From Gammaproteobacteria bacterium (GTDB lineage: Bacteria > Pseudomonadota > Gammaproteobacteria > JAABTG01), in contig JAXHLS010000002.1 in the NCBI GenBank assembly GCA_034522055.1, forward strand, positions 1,674,001 to 1,738,000: DNA of 64,000 nt, read 5' to 3'. Of this stretch, positions 53,521-62,829 are shown piece by piece (position 1 is the stretch's first letter; every line of letters begins with the position of its first letter). Position numbers and translations under genes: made by a program. The notes under the pieces were generated by a model, which did no database searches, had not been told where the DNA came from, and was given only the letters and a program-made list of their open reading frames with translations.

Positions 53521-55271
53521 TCCATGGCGGAGCCGAACTGCAGATGGTAGAGGTCCGCGTAGAGCCCGCCGGCCGCCAGCAGGTCCCGGTGCCTTCCCTG
53601 CTCGACGATACGGCCCTGCCTGATAACCACGATGCGGTCGGCGCTCTCGATGGTGGACAGGCGGTGGGCGATGACGAGGGTGGTGCGGCCGCGCCGCAGG
53701 GTCTCGAAGGCGGCCTGGATCTTTTTCTCGGAATCGCTGTCCAGGGCCGAGGTGGCCTCGTCCAGGATGACGATGGGGGCATCCTTTAAGAAGGCCCTGG
53801 CGATCACCAGCCGCTGGCGCTGGCCGCCGGACAGGCGCACGCCGCGGTCGCCGATGTTGGTATCAAGGCCCTCCGGCAGGTCCTCGATGAATTCCAGGGC
53901 ATGGGCGTCGGCGGCGGCCTTGAGGATGGCCTCTTCGCTGGCACCGGCGTTGTGCCCGTAGGCGATGTTGGCCCGCACCGTGTCATTGAACAGGACCGGC
54001 TCCTGGGACACCAGGGTGATGCGGGCCCGCAGTACCTCCAGATTCACCTCGGCGATGTCGCGGCCGTCCAGCAGGATCCGTCCCGCATCCACCTCGTAGA
54101 ATCTGGGGATCAGGCTCACCAGGGTGCTCTTGCCCGAACCGGATGGCCCTACCAGGGCGAGGGTCTCGCCGGGTTTTACTTCCAGATTGAAGTCCGCGAT
54201 GGCACGTTCGGGTTTGCCCGCATAGGTGAAGGACACGTTCTCGAAGGATATGGCGCCCCGGACACGCTTTCGCCCCGGATTTCCTTCCACCCGCTCCGTG
54301 GGCTGGTCGATGAGACCGAAGGCACTCTCAGCCGCCGCGAGACCGGTTTGTAAAGGCTTACTCACGGCGGTGAGGCGCTTGATCGGCGAGAACAGCAGGG
54401 CCATGGCGGTGAAGAAGGACACGAAATCCCCCACCGTCAGCACCCCCGCCTGGACGTCCCGCCCGGCCACATAGACCACGAAGGCCATGCCGATGGCGGC
54501 GATGATCTGCACCGTGGGCACACTAAGGCCAGACACCACCTGAGCCTTGAACCGCAGCCGGCGCACCCAGTTGGCGGCGCGCTCGAAGCGGCGGCGCTCA
54601 TACTCCTGGCCGCCGAAGATCTTCACCACCTTATGGCCGTTGGTGACCTCTTCCATGATATGGGTCATGTCGCCGAAGCTGCCCTGCAATGAACGGCTCA
54701 GTACCCGCAGGCGCTTGTTGATGACGATGACGACATACACGATGAGTGGCGCAACGAAAGCCACCACGAAGGTGAGCTTGAAACTGATGTAGCCCATCCA
54801 CAGCAGCAGGGCGAGGATGGTAAGGGAATCCCGGATCAGTACCGTCAGCACCTTGGTGGCGGCGGTGGCCACCTGGCTCACGTCGTAGGTCATCTTGGAG
54901 ATGAGCACGCCCGCCGAGTTGTGGTCGAAGAAGCTGGTGGGCAAGCGCATGAGGCGATGAAAGATCTGTTCCCGGATATCCAGTATCAGACGGCCGCTGA
55001 TCCATGCCATGGCGGTCTCACCGACGAAGCTGCCGATACCCCGCAGGATGAATATGCCGACGATGGCGAAGGGTATCCACACCACGGCGGAGGCATCCTT
55101 GGCCACGAAGGCATCATCCAGCAAGGGCTTGAACAGGGCCGGCACGGCGGGCTCGGTGACGGCCACCAGCACCAGCCCCAGGATAGAGGCGATGAAATAG
55201 GCCCAATAGGGCCGGGCGTAGGTGAGCAGGCGCAGATAGAGCCGGCGACTGGATGATGGGGCGATGCTCAT
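53517..55271 (-). CDS. msbA: Lipid A export ATP-binding/permease protein MsbA
   Basis: MsbA flips lipid A-core across the inner membrane with ATP. The 584-residue half-transporter has six membrane helices (about 20-320) and a C-terminal ABC domain. That domain shows Walker A VGPSGSGKSTL (near 375), the Q-loop in ITLVSQEPVLFND, the signature LSGGQRQRL, Walker B IVILDEATSALD and the H-loop IAHRLSTI. The family-typical RPYWAYFIASI opens the protein. It is immediately downstream of the LpxL-like gene, and its stop overlaps the convergent kinase stop. The LPS setting agrees with the assignment. Confidence 0.96.
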   Translation of the reverse strand: MSIAPSSSRRLYLRLLTYARPYWAYFIASILGLVLVAVTEPAVPALFKPLLDDAFVAKDASAVVWIPFAIVGIFILRGIGSFVGETAMAWISGRLILDIREQIFHRLMRLPTSFFDHNSAGVLISKMTYDVSQVATAATKVLTVLIRDSLTILALLLWMGYISFKLTFVVAFVAPLIVYVVIVINKRLRVLSRSLQGSFGDMTHIMEEVTNGHKVVKIFGGQEYERRRFERAANWVRRLRFKAQVVSGLSVPTVQIIAAIGMAFVVYVAGRDVQAGVLTVGDFVSFFTAMALLFSPIKRLTAVSKPLQTGLAAAESAFGLIDQPTERVEGNPGRKRVRGAISFENVSFTYAGKPERAIADFNLEVKPGETLALVGPSGSGKSTLVSLIPRFYEVDAGRILLDGRDIAEVNLEVLRARITLVSQEPVLFNDTVRANIAYGHNAGASEEAILKAAADAHALEFIEDLPEGLDTNIGDRGVRLSGGQRQRLVIARAFLKDAPIVILDEATSALDSDSEKKIQAAFETLRRGRTTLVIAHRLSTIESADRIVVIRQGRIVEQGRHRDLLAAGGLYADLYHLQFGSAMD

Positions 55272-56189
55272 TCAATCGTCCGCTTCGAAAGGGGCATAGG
55301 GATCGCCGTGAGGGCCGGCTATGGTCTTGAAACGCCGGTGAATCCATAGGTACTCGTGGGGGGCGCGGCGAACCTCGTCTTCGATGATACGGTTGATGCG
55401 GGTGGCGTCCAACACCTCGTCGCCACTGGGGAACCCTTCCAACTCCGGCAAGATCCTCAACACATAACCGCCATCCTCGAGCCGGTGAGGGAAAAAGGGC
55501 ACCACCGGTGAACCGGAGGCCCGCGCGATACGGGAAGGCGCGGTGCTGGTCAAGGTAGGGATGCCAAAGAACCCGGCCATCACACCGCTGCGTTTGCGAG
55601 GGTGTTGGTCGGCCGCGAACCAGACGATCTCACCCTCTTTGAGTGCCTTTAACATCTGCCTGATGTCGTTGCGCGGGATGGCGCGGCGGAACAGACGGGC
55701 GCGGCTGCGGGCCAGGGTCCGTTGTATCACCGGATGCTCGTGCTTGCGGTAGACCACCGCGAAGGGCATCCGGGTATTGAGCAGGGCGCCGCCCAGCTCG
55801 AGGCCCGTAAAGTGGGCGGACAACAGCACCACCCCCCGCCCCCGGGCCGCCGCCGCCGTCAGATGCTCCACGCCCTCCATCTCCGTTCTGGCAAGCACGG
55901 GGGCGAGATCGGTCCACCAGCCTATGGCCATCTCCACGATGCCCTGACCCAGGGAGGAGAAATGGTCGCGCAGGAGTGCCTGGTGCTCGTCCCGCGTCAA
56001 CCCGGGGAAGCACAATTCCAGGTTGATCCTCGCCACGCGGCGACGGCGGCGGGAGAACAACAGGTACAGGCGTCCGCCAGCGCCCCCCAGGGCGAGGGCC
56101 ACGCGGTGGGGCAGGCGGGCCACCAACCACAGCAGGACCAGGGTGATCCGGGTGAGGGTACGATTGGGCAGGGAGGCCGACTTCCTCAT
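55272..56189 (-). CDS. Lipid A biosynthesis acyltransferase (LpxL/HtrB family)
   Basis: This 305-residue membrane-associated acyltransferase adds a secondary acyl chain to lipid A. It has one N-terminal hydrophobic segment (about 10-35) and the catalytic H-x4-E motif in SAHFTGLELGG near residue 122-128. Family blocks FAADQHPRKRSGVMAGFFGI and YLWIHRRFKT follow. LpxL (lauroyl) is the closest type, but LpxM or another chain specificity is possible, so no symbol is given. ATG 56189 was chosen because the longer frame adds an unrelated Pro/Ser-rich leader overlapping mnmE. It lies between mnmE and msbA. Confidence 0.92.
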   Translation of the reverse strand: MRKSASLPNRTLTRITLVLLWLVARLPHRVALALGGAGGRLYLLFSRRRRRVARINLELCFPGLTRDEHQALLRDHFSSLGQGIVEMAIGWWTDLAPVLARTEMEGVEHLTAAAARGRGVVLLSAHFTGLELGGALLNTRMPFAVVYRKHEHPVIQRTLARSRARLFRRAIPRNDIRQMLKALKEGEIVWFAADQHPRKRSGVMAGFFGIPTLTSTAPSRIARASGSPVVPFFPHRLEDGGYVLRILPELEGFPSGDEVLDATRINRIIEDEVRRAPHEYLWIHRRFKTIAGPHGDPYAPFEADD

Positions 56190-56211
56190 GGCACGGGGGG
56201 GGGGACGCGAG

Positions 56212-57558
56212 CTACTTGCCGATGCAGAAGGTGGAGAAGATGGAACCGAGGAGGTCATCGGTGGTGAAGGCACCGGTGATCTCTGCCAACGCCTCCTGGG
56301 CGAGGCGCAGCTCTTCGGCCATGAGTTCCACGCCCGTGCCGTCGACGCCGTGGTCGCGGCCGCGACAGATATGGCCCAGAGCCGTCTCGAGGGCCGCCAG
56401 GTGGCGGCGGTTGGCGAAGAACAACCCCTCGGTGGTGACGATATGCAGGCGCGACTTTATCTCTTCCCGCAGGCATTCCAGGCCCTGTCCGGTGAGGGCG
56501 GACAGGGCAACCATCGGAAATTCGCCGCCCACCATGGTCGGCGGCGCCGTCGTTGTCAGGTCCGCCTTGTTCATGATGAGGATGCGGTCGAGGGTCTCCG
56601 GCAGGCCCGCGAGAAAGGATTCGTCGGCCGGGGTCGGGCCCACACATCCGTCGATGACGTACAGCAGGATCTGAGCCGTTTGGACCTCCTGGTGGGTGCG
56701 CTCGATACCCATGAGTTCGACGGGATCGGCGGTGTCCTGCAGGCCGGCGGTATCGACGATGTGGAGGGGGATGCCATCGAGGTTGATGGACTCGCGCACC
56801 ACGTCCCGGGTGGTACCGGCGATGGCCGAGACGATGGCGGAATCATAACCGGACAGGCGGTTGATGAGGCTGGATTTGCCGGCATTGGGCGGCCCCGCGA
56901 TGACCAATTTGACGCCCTCGCTCAAGACCCGTCCCTGGACTCCCTGCTCCAGCACTTCCCGGATACGGTGGATAACGACGTCGAAGGCCGGATCGGCTGC
57001 GGGCTCCGGGGCGGAGGGCAGATCATCGGTAAAGTCGATGGTGGCCTCATAGCGGGTACGGATGTGAACGATGGCATCCCGTATGACCGAGACGCGGTCG
57101 GACAAGACCCCTTCGAGGGTACGGTTAGCGGAGCGGGCGGCCTCCACCGTCGAACTGTTGATGAGGTCGGCGATGGCCTCGGCCTGTGCCAGATCGATCT
57201 TGCCGTTCAGAAAGGCCCGTTGGGAGAACTCACCCGCCTGTGCCGGTCGCGCGCCCAGCTCGATGGCGCGTTTCACCAGCAGGTCGAGGATCACGGGACT
57301 GCCGTGGGCATGGATCTCGAAAACGTCCTCGCCGGTGAAGGAACGGGGACCCGCGAAGTAGAGGCCGAGGCCCTGATCGATGATCCCGCCGCCGGCATCC
57401 CGGAACGCGGTGAAGCGGGCCTGGCGATCCACGGGTGTCCGGCCTGTCAACGATTGGGCGATGAGGGCACTCGCCGGCCCGGAGACCCTGATCACGCCGA
57501 TGCCGCCCCGGCCGGGGGGGGTGGCCACCGCCACGATGGTATCGGTCGCGGCTGTCAC
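56212..57558 (-). CDS. mnmE: tRNA modification GTPase MnmE
   Basis: MnmE, with MnmG, builds the cmnm5 group on wobble uridine 34. The 448-residue protein has the N-terminal formyl-THF-binding domain (IVAVATPPGRGGIGVIRVSG), a helical domain and an inserted G domain. The G motifs are GPPNAGKSSL (near 223), the DTAGLQDT switch and NKAD. The protein ends in the conserved C-terminal CIGK, whose Cys is typical of MnmE. The GTG at 57558 was chosen because it starts the conserved N-terminus. It sits downstream of yidC in the rpmH-rnpA-yidC-mnmE order. Confidence 0.96.
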   Translation of the reverse strand: MTAATDTIVAVATPPGRGGIGVIRVSGPASALIAQSLTGRTPVDRQARFTAFRDAGGGIIDQGLGLYFAGPRSFTGEDVFEIHAHGSPVILDLLVKRAIELGARPAQAGEFSQRAFLNGKIDLAQAEAIADLINSSTVEAARSANRTLEGVLSDRVSVIRDAIVHIRTRYEATIDFTDDLPSAPEPAADPAFDVVIHRIREVLEQGVQGRVLSEGVKLVIAGPPNAGKSSLINRLSGYDSAIVSAIAGTTRDVVRESINLDGIPLHIVDTAGLQDTADPVELMGIERTHQEVQTAQILLYVIDGCVGPTPADESFLAGLPETLDRILIMNKADLTTTAPPTMVGGEFPMVALSALTGQGLECLREEIKSRLHIVTTEGLFFANRRHLAALETALGHICRGRDHGVDGTGVELMAEELRLAQEALAEITGAFTTDDLLGSIFSTFCIGK

Positions 57559-57575
57559 ACGGCTCGCCCTTGGCG

Positions 57576-59288
57576 CTACCCCGCCTCTTTTTCGATCTTG
57601 CGGGTGATGACCCACTGCTGGGCGATGGACAGGGTGTTGTTCACTACCCAGTACAACACCAGGCCGGCGGGGAAGAACAGGAAAAACACCGTGAACACCA
57701 CCGGCAGGAACATCATGATCTTCTGCTGCAGGGGGTCCATGGGGGCGGGATTCAGCTTCTGCTGAATAAACATCGTAAGGCCCATGATCAACGGCAGCAC
57801 GAAATAGGGGTCATAAGCCGAGAGATCTTTAATCCAGAACATGAAGTCGGCCTGACGCAGTTCGACCGTCTCGATGAGCACCCAGTAGAGGGCGATGAAC
57901 ACCGGGATCTGCACCAGGATGGGCAGGCAACCCCCCAGGGGATTCACCTTCTCCGTCTTGTAAAGATCCATCATGGCCTGATTGAGCTTGGTCTTGTCGT
58001 CGCCGTAGCGTTCCTTCAGGGCCACCATTTTGGGTTGCAGCTTGCGTAGGCGCGCCATGGAACGATAGCTGGTGGCGGAGAGCTTGAAGAAGGCAAGTTT
58101 GATAAAAAGGGTAATGAGAACGATGGACCATCCCCAGTTGCCCACGAAGTCGTGAATGAATTCGAGGGCCCACCACAGGGGCTGGGCGATAATAAACAGG
58201 TAGCCGTAATCGACGATGAGATCCAGTTCCTCAGCGGCGGCGGCCAGTCGCTCCTGGACCTTGGGGCCGGCGTAGAGTTTCATGGAAATACGGCCGGCAG
58301 CGCCCGGTTCCACGGCCAGGGTCGGGGTTACTGCCCCCGCGGCGAAGCGATTGCCGCCGAGGGCCTTGGTATAGAAGTGATTGGTGGCATCGGCATCGGG
58401 GATCCACACCGAGCCGAAGTAGTGCTGGATCATGGCCAACCAGCCACCAGGGGTGCTGGCGGACACGGCCCCGGATGCCATGTCTTCGAAATCTATTTTC
58501 TTATAGCGGTCCTCGGCCGTGTGCAGGATGGCACCGGTATAAGTGTATATAAAGAACATATCCCGCCCACCGGCCGGCGGGGTACGCTGGAACTGTCCGT
58601 ACATCCGGCCCTGCCAGGGTGCCGTGTCGGCGGGATTCTCCACCTCATGAACGATGTCGATGACGTAGCTATCCCGCTCGAGGACGAAGGTCTTGACGAC
58701 CCGTACGCCGTCCGCTGACTCCGCTACCAGCGGCACCTCCAGACGGTCGCTGCCGTCATCCATGACGTACTCCGTCGTGGATGACGTGAAGGTGTCGTGG
58801 TGACTCGGCGCGAAGGCTTCTCCGAGTAGTCCGGTCTGGGCGACGAAGAACTCCGAGGGGGAACGTTGGAACAACTTGACCGGCACGTCCGGTTGCTCCA
58901 GGGAGACGGGATATTCTTTGAGTTCCAGGGTACGGATCACCCCACCGCGGGTGTCGATCTCGAGGCGCAGGACATCGGTCTCCACCCGGATGACGCCAGC
59001 GGCTGAGGATGGATCTGCTTCTGACCCGCCGCCCTCGGGTCTTGCGATGTCCGCGGGCGCCTGGCCGGCCGCAGCCGGATCCCGTGGCGCGGTCGGCACA
59101 TCTTCCTCGGTTTGGGCTTGCTGTGCTTGGGGGGACGGGGAATCCGCGCCTGGTCCGGAGATGCTCGTGGCCTCGTCGTAGGAGGCGGTCACGGGCGCGG
59201 TGGCGGGGTAGTCCTTCTGCCAAGCCTGCCACATCAGGAAGCCGATGAAGATCAAGGCCGAGAACAGGATTAAGCGAAGGTTTTCCAT
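57576..59288 (-). CDS. yidC: Membrane protein insertase YidC
   Basis: YidC inserts and folds inner-membrane proteins. The 570-residue protein is the long gammaproteobacterial form: an N-terminal helix (about 5-17), a large periplasmic beta domain (about 50-340), and five C-terminal helices. Core blocks are FFKLSATSYRSMARLRKLQPKM, NPLGGCLPILVQIPVFIALYW and FFLFFPAGLVLYWVVNNTLSI. The linker near residues 40-90 is Pro/Gln/Glu-rich and low in complexity. It follows rnpA after 22 bp; the small yidD gene usually located between them is absent. Confidence 0.97.
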   Translation of the reverse strand: MENLRLILFSALIFIGFLMWQAWQKDYPATAPVTASYDEATSISGPGADSPSPQAQQAQTEEDVPTAPRDPAAAGQAPADIARPEGGGSEADPSSAAGVIRVETDVLRLEIDTRGGVIRTLELKEYPVSLEQPDVPVKLFQRSPSEFFVAQTGLLGEAFAPSHHDTFTSSTTEYVMDDGSDRLEVPLVAESADGVRVVKTFVLERDSYVIDIVHEVENPADTAPWQGRMYGQFQRTPPAGGRDMFFIYTYTGAILHTAEDRYKKIDFEDMASGAVSASTPGGWLAMIQHYFGSVWIPDADATNHFYTKALGGNRFAAGAVTPTLAVEPGAAGRISMKLYAGPKVQERLAAAAEELDLIVDYGYLFIIAQPLWWALEFIHDFVGNWGWSIVLITLFIKLAFFKLSATSYRSMARLRKLQPKMVALKERYGDDKTKLNQAMMDLYKTEKVNPLGGCLPILVQIPVFIALYWVLIETVELRQADFMFWIKDLSAYDPYFVLPLIMGLTMFIQQKLNPAPMDPLQQKIMMFLPVVFTVFFLFFPAGLVLYWVVNNTLSIAQQWVITRKIEKEAG

Positions 59289-59310
59289 AGCGGGCGGCGT
59301 TCGTCAGGGT

Positions 59311-59673
59311 TTAAGGGCGTGATCGACGGTCCATTTCCCTGAAGAACCTCCTCAGGGATTCGGATAGTTCCTGCGCTGTCGCCGTGGCCGCCGACTGACG
59401 AGTCACGACGACGATATTCACGGACGGCAAGGCAGGGGCATGATGACGGAAGGCTTCTCTGATCAAGCGTTTCAACCTGTTCCGCCGTACCGCGCTACGG
59501 ACGTATCGTTTAGCCACCGCGATACCGAGACGCGCCTGTCCCTTGGGGCGGTAAAGATAATGAAAATTGAACAAGGGAACGGTCTTGCGAGTGCCCGCCC
59601 GAAACACCTGACGAAACTCTTGTGGCCGGATCAGACGCCTGGGTTTCGGAAACCGAAACGGCTTCGAGCCCAA
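59311..59673 (-). CDS. rnpA: Ribonuclease P protein component
   Basis: RnpA is the protein cofactor of RNase P, which trims the 5' ends of tRNAs. The 120-residue protein shows FRFPKPRRLIRPQEFRQVF and the hallmark basic motif KRYVRSAVRRNRLKRLIREAFR, followed by the conserved strand IVVVTR. The protein is slightly short at the C-terminus, ending DRRSRP. It starts 11 bp after the rpmH stop; the two are normally co-transcribed. Confidence 0.96.
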   Translation of the reverse strand: MGSKPFRFPKPRRLIRPQEFRQVFRAGTRKTVPLFNFHYLYRPKGQARLGIAVAKRYVRSAVRRNRLKRLIREAFRHHAPALPSVNIVVVTRQSAATATAQELSESLRRFFREMDRRSRP

Positions 59674-59684
59674 GACCGAATGAG

Positions 59685-59819
59685 TCAGGCGGACAAGCGG
59701 GCCCTTCCCCGGGAACGACGGTTACTGATGACCTTACGGCCGGCTTTGTCCGCCATGCGGGCGCGAAAGCCATGCCGGCGCGCGCGCTTGAGGCGGCTGG
59801 GCTGAAAAGTGCGTTTCAT
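59685..59819 (-). CDS. rpmH: 50S ribosomal protein L34
   Basis: L34 is a 44-residue, very basic ribosomal protein. This gene encodes [20 protein letters not shown] and onward to [10 protein letters not shown], matching the whole family without gaps. The start at 59819 is preceded by AGGGTAACG on the minus strand. It is the first gene of the rpmH-rnpA-yidC-mnmE series, diverging from dnaA. Confidence 0.98.
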   Translation of the reverse strand: MKRTFQPSRLKRARRHGFRARMADKAGRKVISNRRSRGRARLSA

Positions 59820-59900
59820 CGCGTTACCCTCGATTTTTGAAGGAGAATAAAACAGAGAAGTGTATTTTAAGCGGCTGGTCCGCGCAATGGCCAGGCGGCC

Positions 59901-59909
59901 TGTGGATAA
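59901..59909 (-). promoter_or_regulatory. DnaA box
   Basis: TGTGGATAA is a perfect reverse DnaA box (TTATCCACA on the minus strand) in the rpmH-dnaA gap. It may be involved in dnaA autoregulation or be a remnant of an origin here. Confidence 0.7.
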
Positions 59910-59975
59910 TAAAAAGCAGGGTGTATAGACTCAGGGGTCGTTCATACCCGCGACGCGGTCACGCCGCGCCTTCGT

Positions 59976-60178
59976 TAACTCTCATGGCGATACACGCCAC
60001 CCAAAATGATGAAAGAGGAGCGCGTATCGCCATGCTCGTTCCCTCACCCCATCCCTGTACTCCGGGCATCCTGCCCTTCGCCCTGCGGGCCGCGCCAAGG
60101 CGCGTTCAAATCCGTTCCCGACGGATTTGTCCCAGAGGGAGAGGGGGAGAGCGTGCTTCGCGTCTTTCACGTTAAGGT
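59976..60178. repeat. 203 bp structured repeat, copy B, abutting dnaA
   Basis: This is the inverted partner of 11532-11734, about 95% identical by eye and gap-free over 203 bp. It has the same two hairpins: CATGGCGATAC near its left end facing GTATCGCCATG, and CAAATCCGT/ACGGATTTG in the centre. The right end is CTTCGCGTCTTTCACGTTAA, a variant of the dispersed repeat. TAAGGT, overlapping this end, serves as the dnaA ribosome-binding site, 8 bp before the GTG start. Confidence 0.9.
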
Positions 60179-60185
60179 AATACTT

Positions 60186-61547
60186 GTGTCTGATAGCCTT
60201 TGGGAACAGTGTCTGGTTCGGCTCAAGCACGAGATTCAGCCCGAACAGTACAACAACTGGATCAGGCCACTTCAACACATCCAGGAAGCGGAGCGGTTGG
60301 TGCTTCTGGCCCCGAACCGTTTCGTCAAGGACTGGGTAAAGGATCACTACCAGGACAAGATAAGCGAGATCGTCGACCATCTCGAGCCCGGCTACGGCGC
60401 CAAGGTCCATCTCGCTGTCGGTAGTCGCGCGGCCGAAGAGACGGCGACGCCTGAAAAGGCGTCCATCAAGACGACTCAAGGGAACACCAAATCACCCGGC
60501 AACCGGGTAGTCCAGGGACGGGATCGCATACGCGGCCTGTTATCCCAATTCACCTTCGAGAACTTCGTCGAAGGGAAATGTAACCAGTTAGGGCGGGCCG
60601 CAGCGATACAGGTGGCTGAGAACCCGGGTAATGCCTATAACCCGCTGTTCATCTACGGCGGCGTCGGCCTCGGCAAGACTCACCTGATGCACGCGGTGGG
60701 TAACGCCATCATCGCCGGTTCGCCCGATGCGAAGGTGGTATATCTCCATTCCGAACGCTTCGTTAACGATATGGTGAGTGCCCTCCAGCACAACGCCATC
60801 GGCAAGTTCAAGGCTTTTTACAGATCCGTCGATGCGCTCTTGATCGACGATATCCAGTTTTTCATCGGCAAGGAGCGCTCGCAGGAAGAGTTCTTTCATA
60901 CGTTCAATGCCCTACTTGAGGATCAACAACAGGTGATCCTCAGCTGTGATCGGTTTCCACGATCGGTGGACGGCATCGAGGAGCGGCTCAAGTCCCGCTT
61001 CGGTTGGGGACTCACGGTGGCCATGGAGCCACCTGAATTAGAGACTCGGGTGGCTATACTCAAGGCCAAGGCAGCCGCGGCCGGTGTGGACCTCAGCCAC
61101 GACGTCGCGTTCTTCATAGCCAAGCGGGTCAAGAGCAATATCCGGGAACTGGAGGGGGCGTTGAGACGTGTCATCGCCAATTCCAAGTTTACCGGCAAGC
61201 CTATCTCTGTCGAGTTCACCCGAGAGGCCTTGAAGGATCTTTTAGCCCTCCAGGAAAAACTGATCACCATCGAGAATATACAGAAAACGGTTGCCGAATT
61301 TTACAAGTTAAGGGTTTCGGACCTGGTATCCAAACGGCGCAATCGGTCCATTGCCCGGCCACGCCAGGTTGCCATGGCCTTGGCGAAGGAGGTCACCAGC
61401 CATAGCCTGCCGGAAATCGGCGACGCTTTCGGTGGGCGTGACCATACTACCGTGCTCCATGCCTGCCGGAAGATAAAGGAATTGCGGGAGACTGACGAAG
61501 GAATACAGATGGACTATCGCATCCTGTTGAGAACCCTGAGTTCTTGA
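60186..61547 (+). CDS. dnaA: Chromosomal replication initiator protein DnaA
   Basis: DnaA binds DnaA boxes and opens the origin. The 453-residue protein has the N-terminal DnaB-interaction domain ([21 protein letters not shown]), a short variable linker (about 80-115), and the AAA+ domain. That domain carries Walker [11 protein letters not shown], Walker [10 protein letters not shown] and the sensor region. The C-terminal DNA-binding domain includes [14 protein letters not shown] and [14 protein letters not shown]. The GTG at 60186 was chosen because TAAGGT lies 8 bp upstream and the longer open frame only reads through the repeat. Confidence 0.97.
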   Translation: MSDSLWEQCLVRLKHEIQPEQYNNWIRPLQHIQEAERLVLLAPNRFVKDWVKDHYQDKISEIVDHLEPGYGAKVHLAVGSRAAEETATPEKASIKTTQGNTKSPGNRVVQGRDRIRGLLSQFTFENFVEGKCNQLGRAAAIQVAENPGNAYNPLFIYGGVGLGKTHLMHAVGNAIIAGSPDAKVVYLHSERFVNDMVSALQHNAIGKFKAFYRSVDALLIDDIQFFIGKERSQEEFFHTFNALLEDQQQVILSCDRFPRSVDGIEERLKSRFGWGLTVAMEPPELETRVAILKAKAAAAGVDLSHDVAFFIAKRVKSNIRELEGALRRVIANSKFTGKPISVEFTREALKDLLALQEKLITIENIQKTVAEFYKLRVSDLVSKRRNRSIARPRQVAMALAKEVTSHSLPEIGDAFGGRDHTTVLHACRKIKELRETDEGIQMDYRILLRTLSS

Positions 61548-61709
61548 TGTGGATAACTCTGTTGATTGTTACAGAAAGCCATTCGTACAACAGATATCCA
61601 CAGGCAGCACGGGTGAGATTACCCCGCTTCAGGAACCAATATTTAGGGGCTGTCTGATTGATATTAAAGGACAAAACAGCGTTATCCACAAATACGCGGG
61701 TCACTAATT
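61548..61709. other. dnaA-dnaN gap with DnaA boxes, candidate oriC
   Basis: This 162 bp gap contains three DnaA-box-like sites: TGTGGATAA at 61548-61556 (perfect, reverse, directly after the dnaA stop), ATATCCACA at 61594-61602 (one mismatch), and TTATCCACA at 61682-61690 (perfect, forward). AT-rich sequence follows into the start of dnaN. The density and place fit an origin of replication, as known for several Proteobacteria, but GC skew was not calculated. Confidence 0.6.
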
Positions 61710-62822
61710 ATGATTATAAGTACAACTAAAGAACAAATAATAAAACCCTTGCAGATGGTCGTGGGCGTAGTCGAGAGACGTCAGTCCCTGCCTATTCTGG
61801 GCAATGTCCTCATTAGCGCCCGAAACGGCCGTGTCGAGCTGACGACCACGGATCTCGAGGTGGAGTTGTTTGGGCGTTTCGAGGCCCAGGTGGAAGAAGA
61901 GGGGGAAACGACTTTCCCGGCACGCAAGATATTGGATATCTGCAAGGCTTTACCCGACAAAGCGAGGCTTCACATCGAGGTGAAGGAAGGGAAGGGGATC
62001 ATCAGCTCGGGTAAGAGTCGGTTTCGCTTGACCACCATGAATCCGAGCGAATTTCCGACGGCGGAGGATAAAGAAAGCCGTTACCTTTTGAAGGTGGGTC
62101 GGGAAAAATTGAAGCGACTGATCGAAAAGACTCAGTTTGCCATGGCCCATCAGGATGTGCGGTTCTACCTGAACGGTCTGTTATTGGAAAGCAAAGAGGG
62201 TCGCCTGAAGGCCGTTGCGACGGATGGGCATCGACTGGCGATATCCGAAATGGACATCAATGACGAAGAGGCAGACGGAGGAGAGATTCAGGCCATCGTG
62301 CCACGCAAGGCGGTACTCGAACTGAGTAAGGTCATAGGTGAGGGTGATGAGCAAATCGTCATGGAATTGGGGAGACAGACCTTGCGGGTCGACCTCGGGG
62401 ATAAGCGCATCACCAGTAAGTTGGTCGATGGGAAATACCCAGATTACGAAGGGGTGATACCGCGAACGGAGCGTTGTGACAAGAAGGCGATTATTGAACG
62501 GGAAGTTTTACGGGACAGCCTCGCGCGGGCGTCGATCCTGTCCAATGAAAAGTACCGGGCTGTGCGTATCGGCTTCGATGAGGACAAAGGGATGCGAGTA
62601 ACGGCCCATAATATGGAACAAGAAGAGGCCGTGGAGGAGTTGGAGGCGGAATTTGAGGGTGAAGCCATCGAGATCGGTTTCAACGTGGGCTATCTCATGG
62701 ATGCCATTTCAGCAGTGGATACAGCCCGAGTGATCATTTATCTGATAAACAGCGACAGCAGTAGCCTCATCGTTGGTGAAGCTGGTGAGGAAAAGTACGT
62801 CGTTATGCCCATGAGGTTGTAG
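61710..62822 (+). CDS. dnaN: DNA polymerase III beta subunit (sliding clamp)
   Basis: DnaN is the ring-shaped dimer that tethers DNA polymerase III to DNA. The 370-residue protein has the three repeated clamp domains. Recognisable blocks are IIKPLQMVVGVVERRQSLPIL, GRVELTTTDLEVEL, KAVATDGHRLAISEM and the C-terminal YVVMPMRL. The length matches the E. coli protein (366). Its ATG lies in the AT-rich stretch after the DnaA-box region. recF starts 7 bp after its stop. Confidence 0.97.
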   Translation: MIISTTKEQIIKPLQMVVGVVERRQSLPILGNVLISARNGRVELTTTDLEVELFGRFEAQVEEEGETTFPARKILDICKALPDKARLHIEVKEGKGIISSGKSRFRLTTMNPSEFPTAEDKESRYLLKVGREKLKRLIEKTQFAMAHQDVRFYLNGLLLESKEGRLKAVATDGHRLAISEMDINDEEADGGEIQAIVPRKAVLELSKVIGEGDEQIVMELGRQTLRVDLGDKRITSKLVDGKYPDYEGVIPRTERCDKKAIIEREVLRDSLARASILSNEKYRAVRIGFDEDKGMRVTAHNMEQEEAVEELEAEFEGEAIEIGFNVGYLMDAISAVDTARVIIYLINSDSSSLIVGEAGEEKYVVMPMRL

Positions 62823-62829
62823 GACCAAG

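Larger units (their letters stand above)
59820..60185. other. rpmH-dnaA divergent intergenic region
   Basis: Of these 366 bp, 203 are repeat copy B (59976-60178). The remaining ~155 bp next to rpmH hold an AT-rich stretch, a TAAAAT on the minus strand near 59862-59867 (possible rpmH -10) and one perfect DnaA box at 59901-59909 (TGTGGATAA). No cluster of DnaA boxes is visible here. The dnaA promoter was not identified with confidence and may lie inside or just upstream of the repeat. Confidence 0.6.

Noticed and set aside
60006-60185. N-terminal extension of dnaA by 60 codons
   Set aside because: It reads through the 203 bp repeat. The GTG at 60186 has its own ribosome-binding site and starts the conserved DnaA domain.
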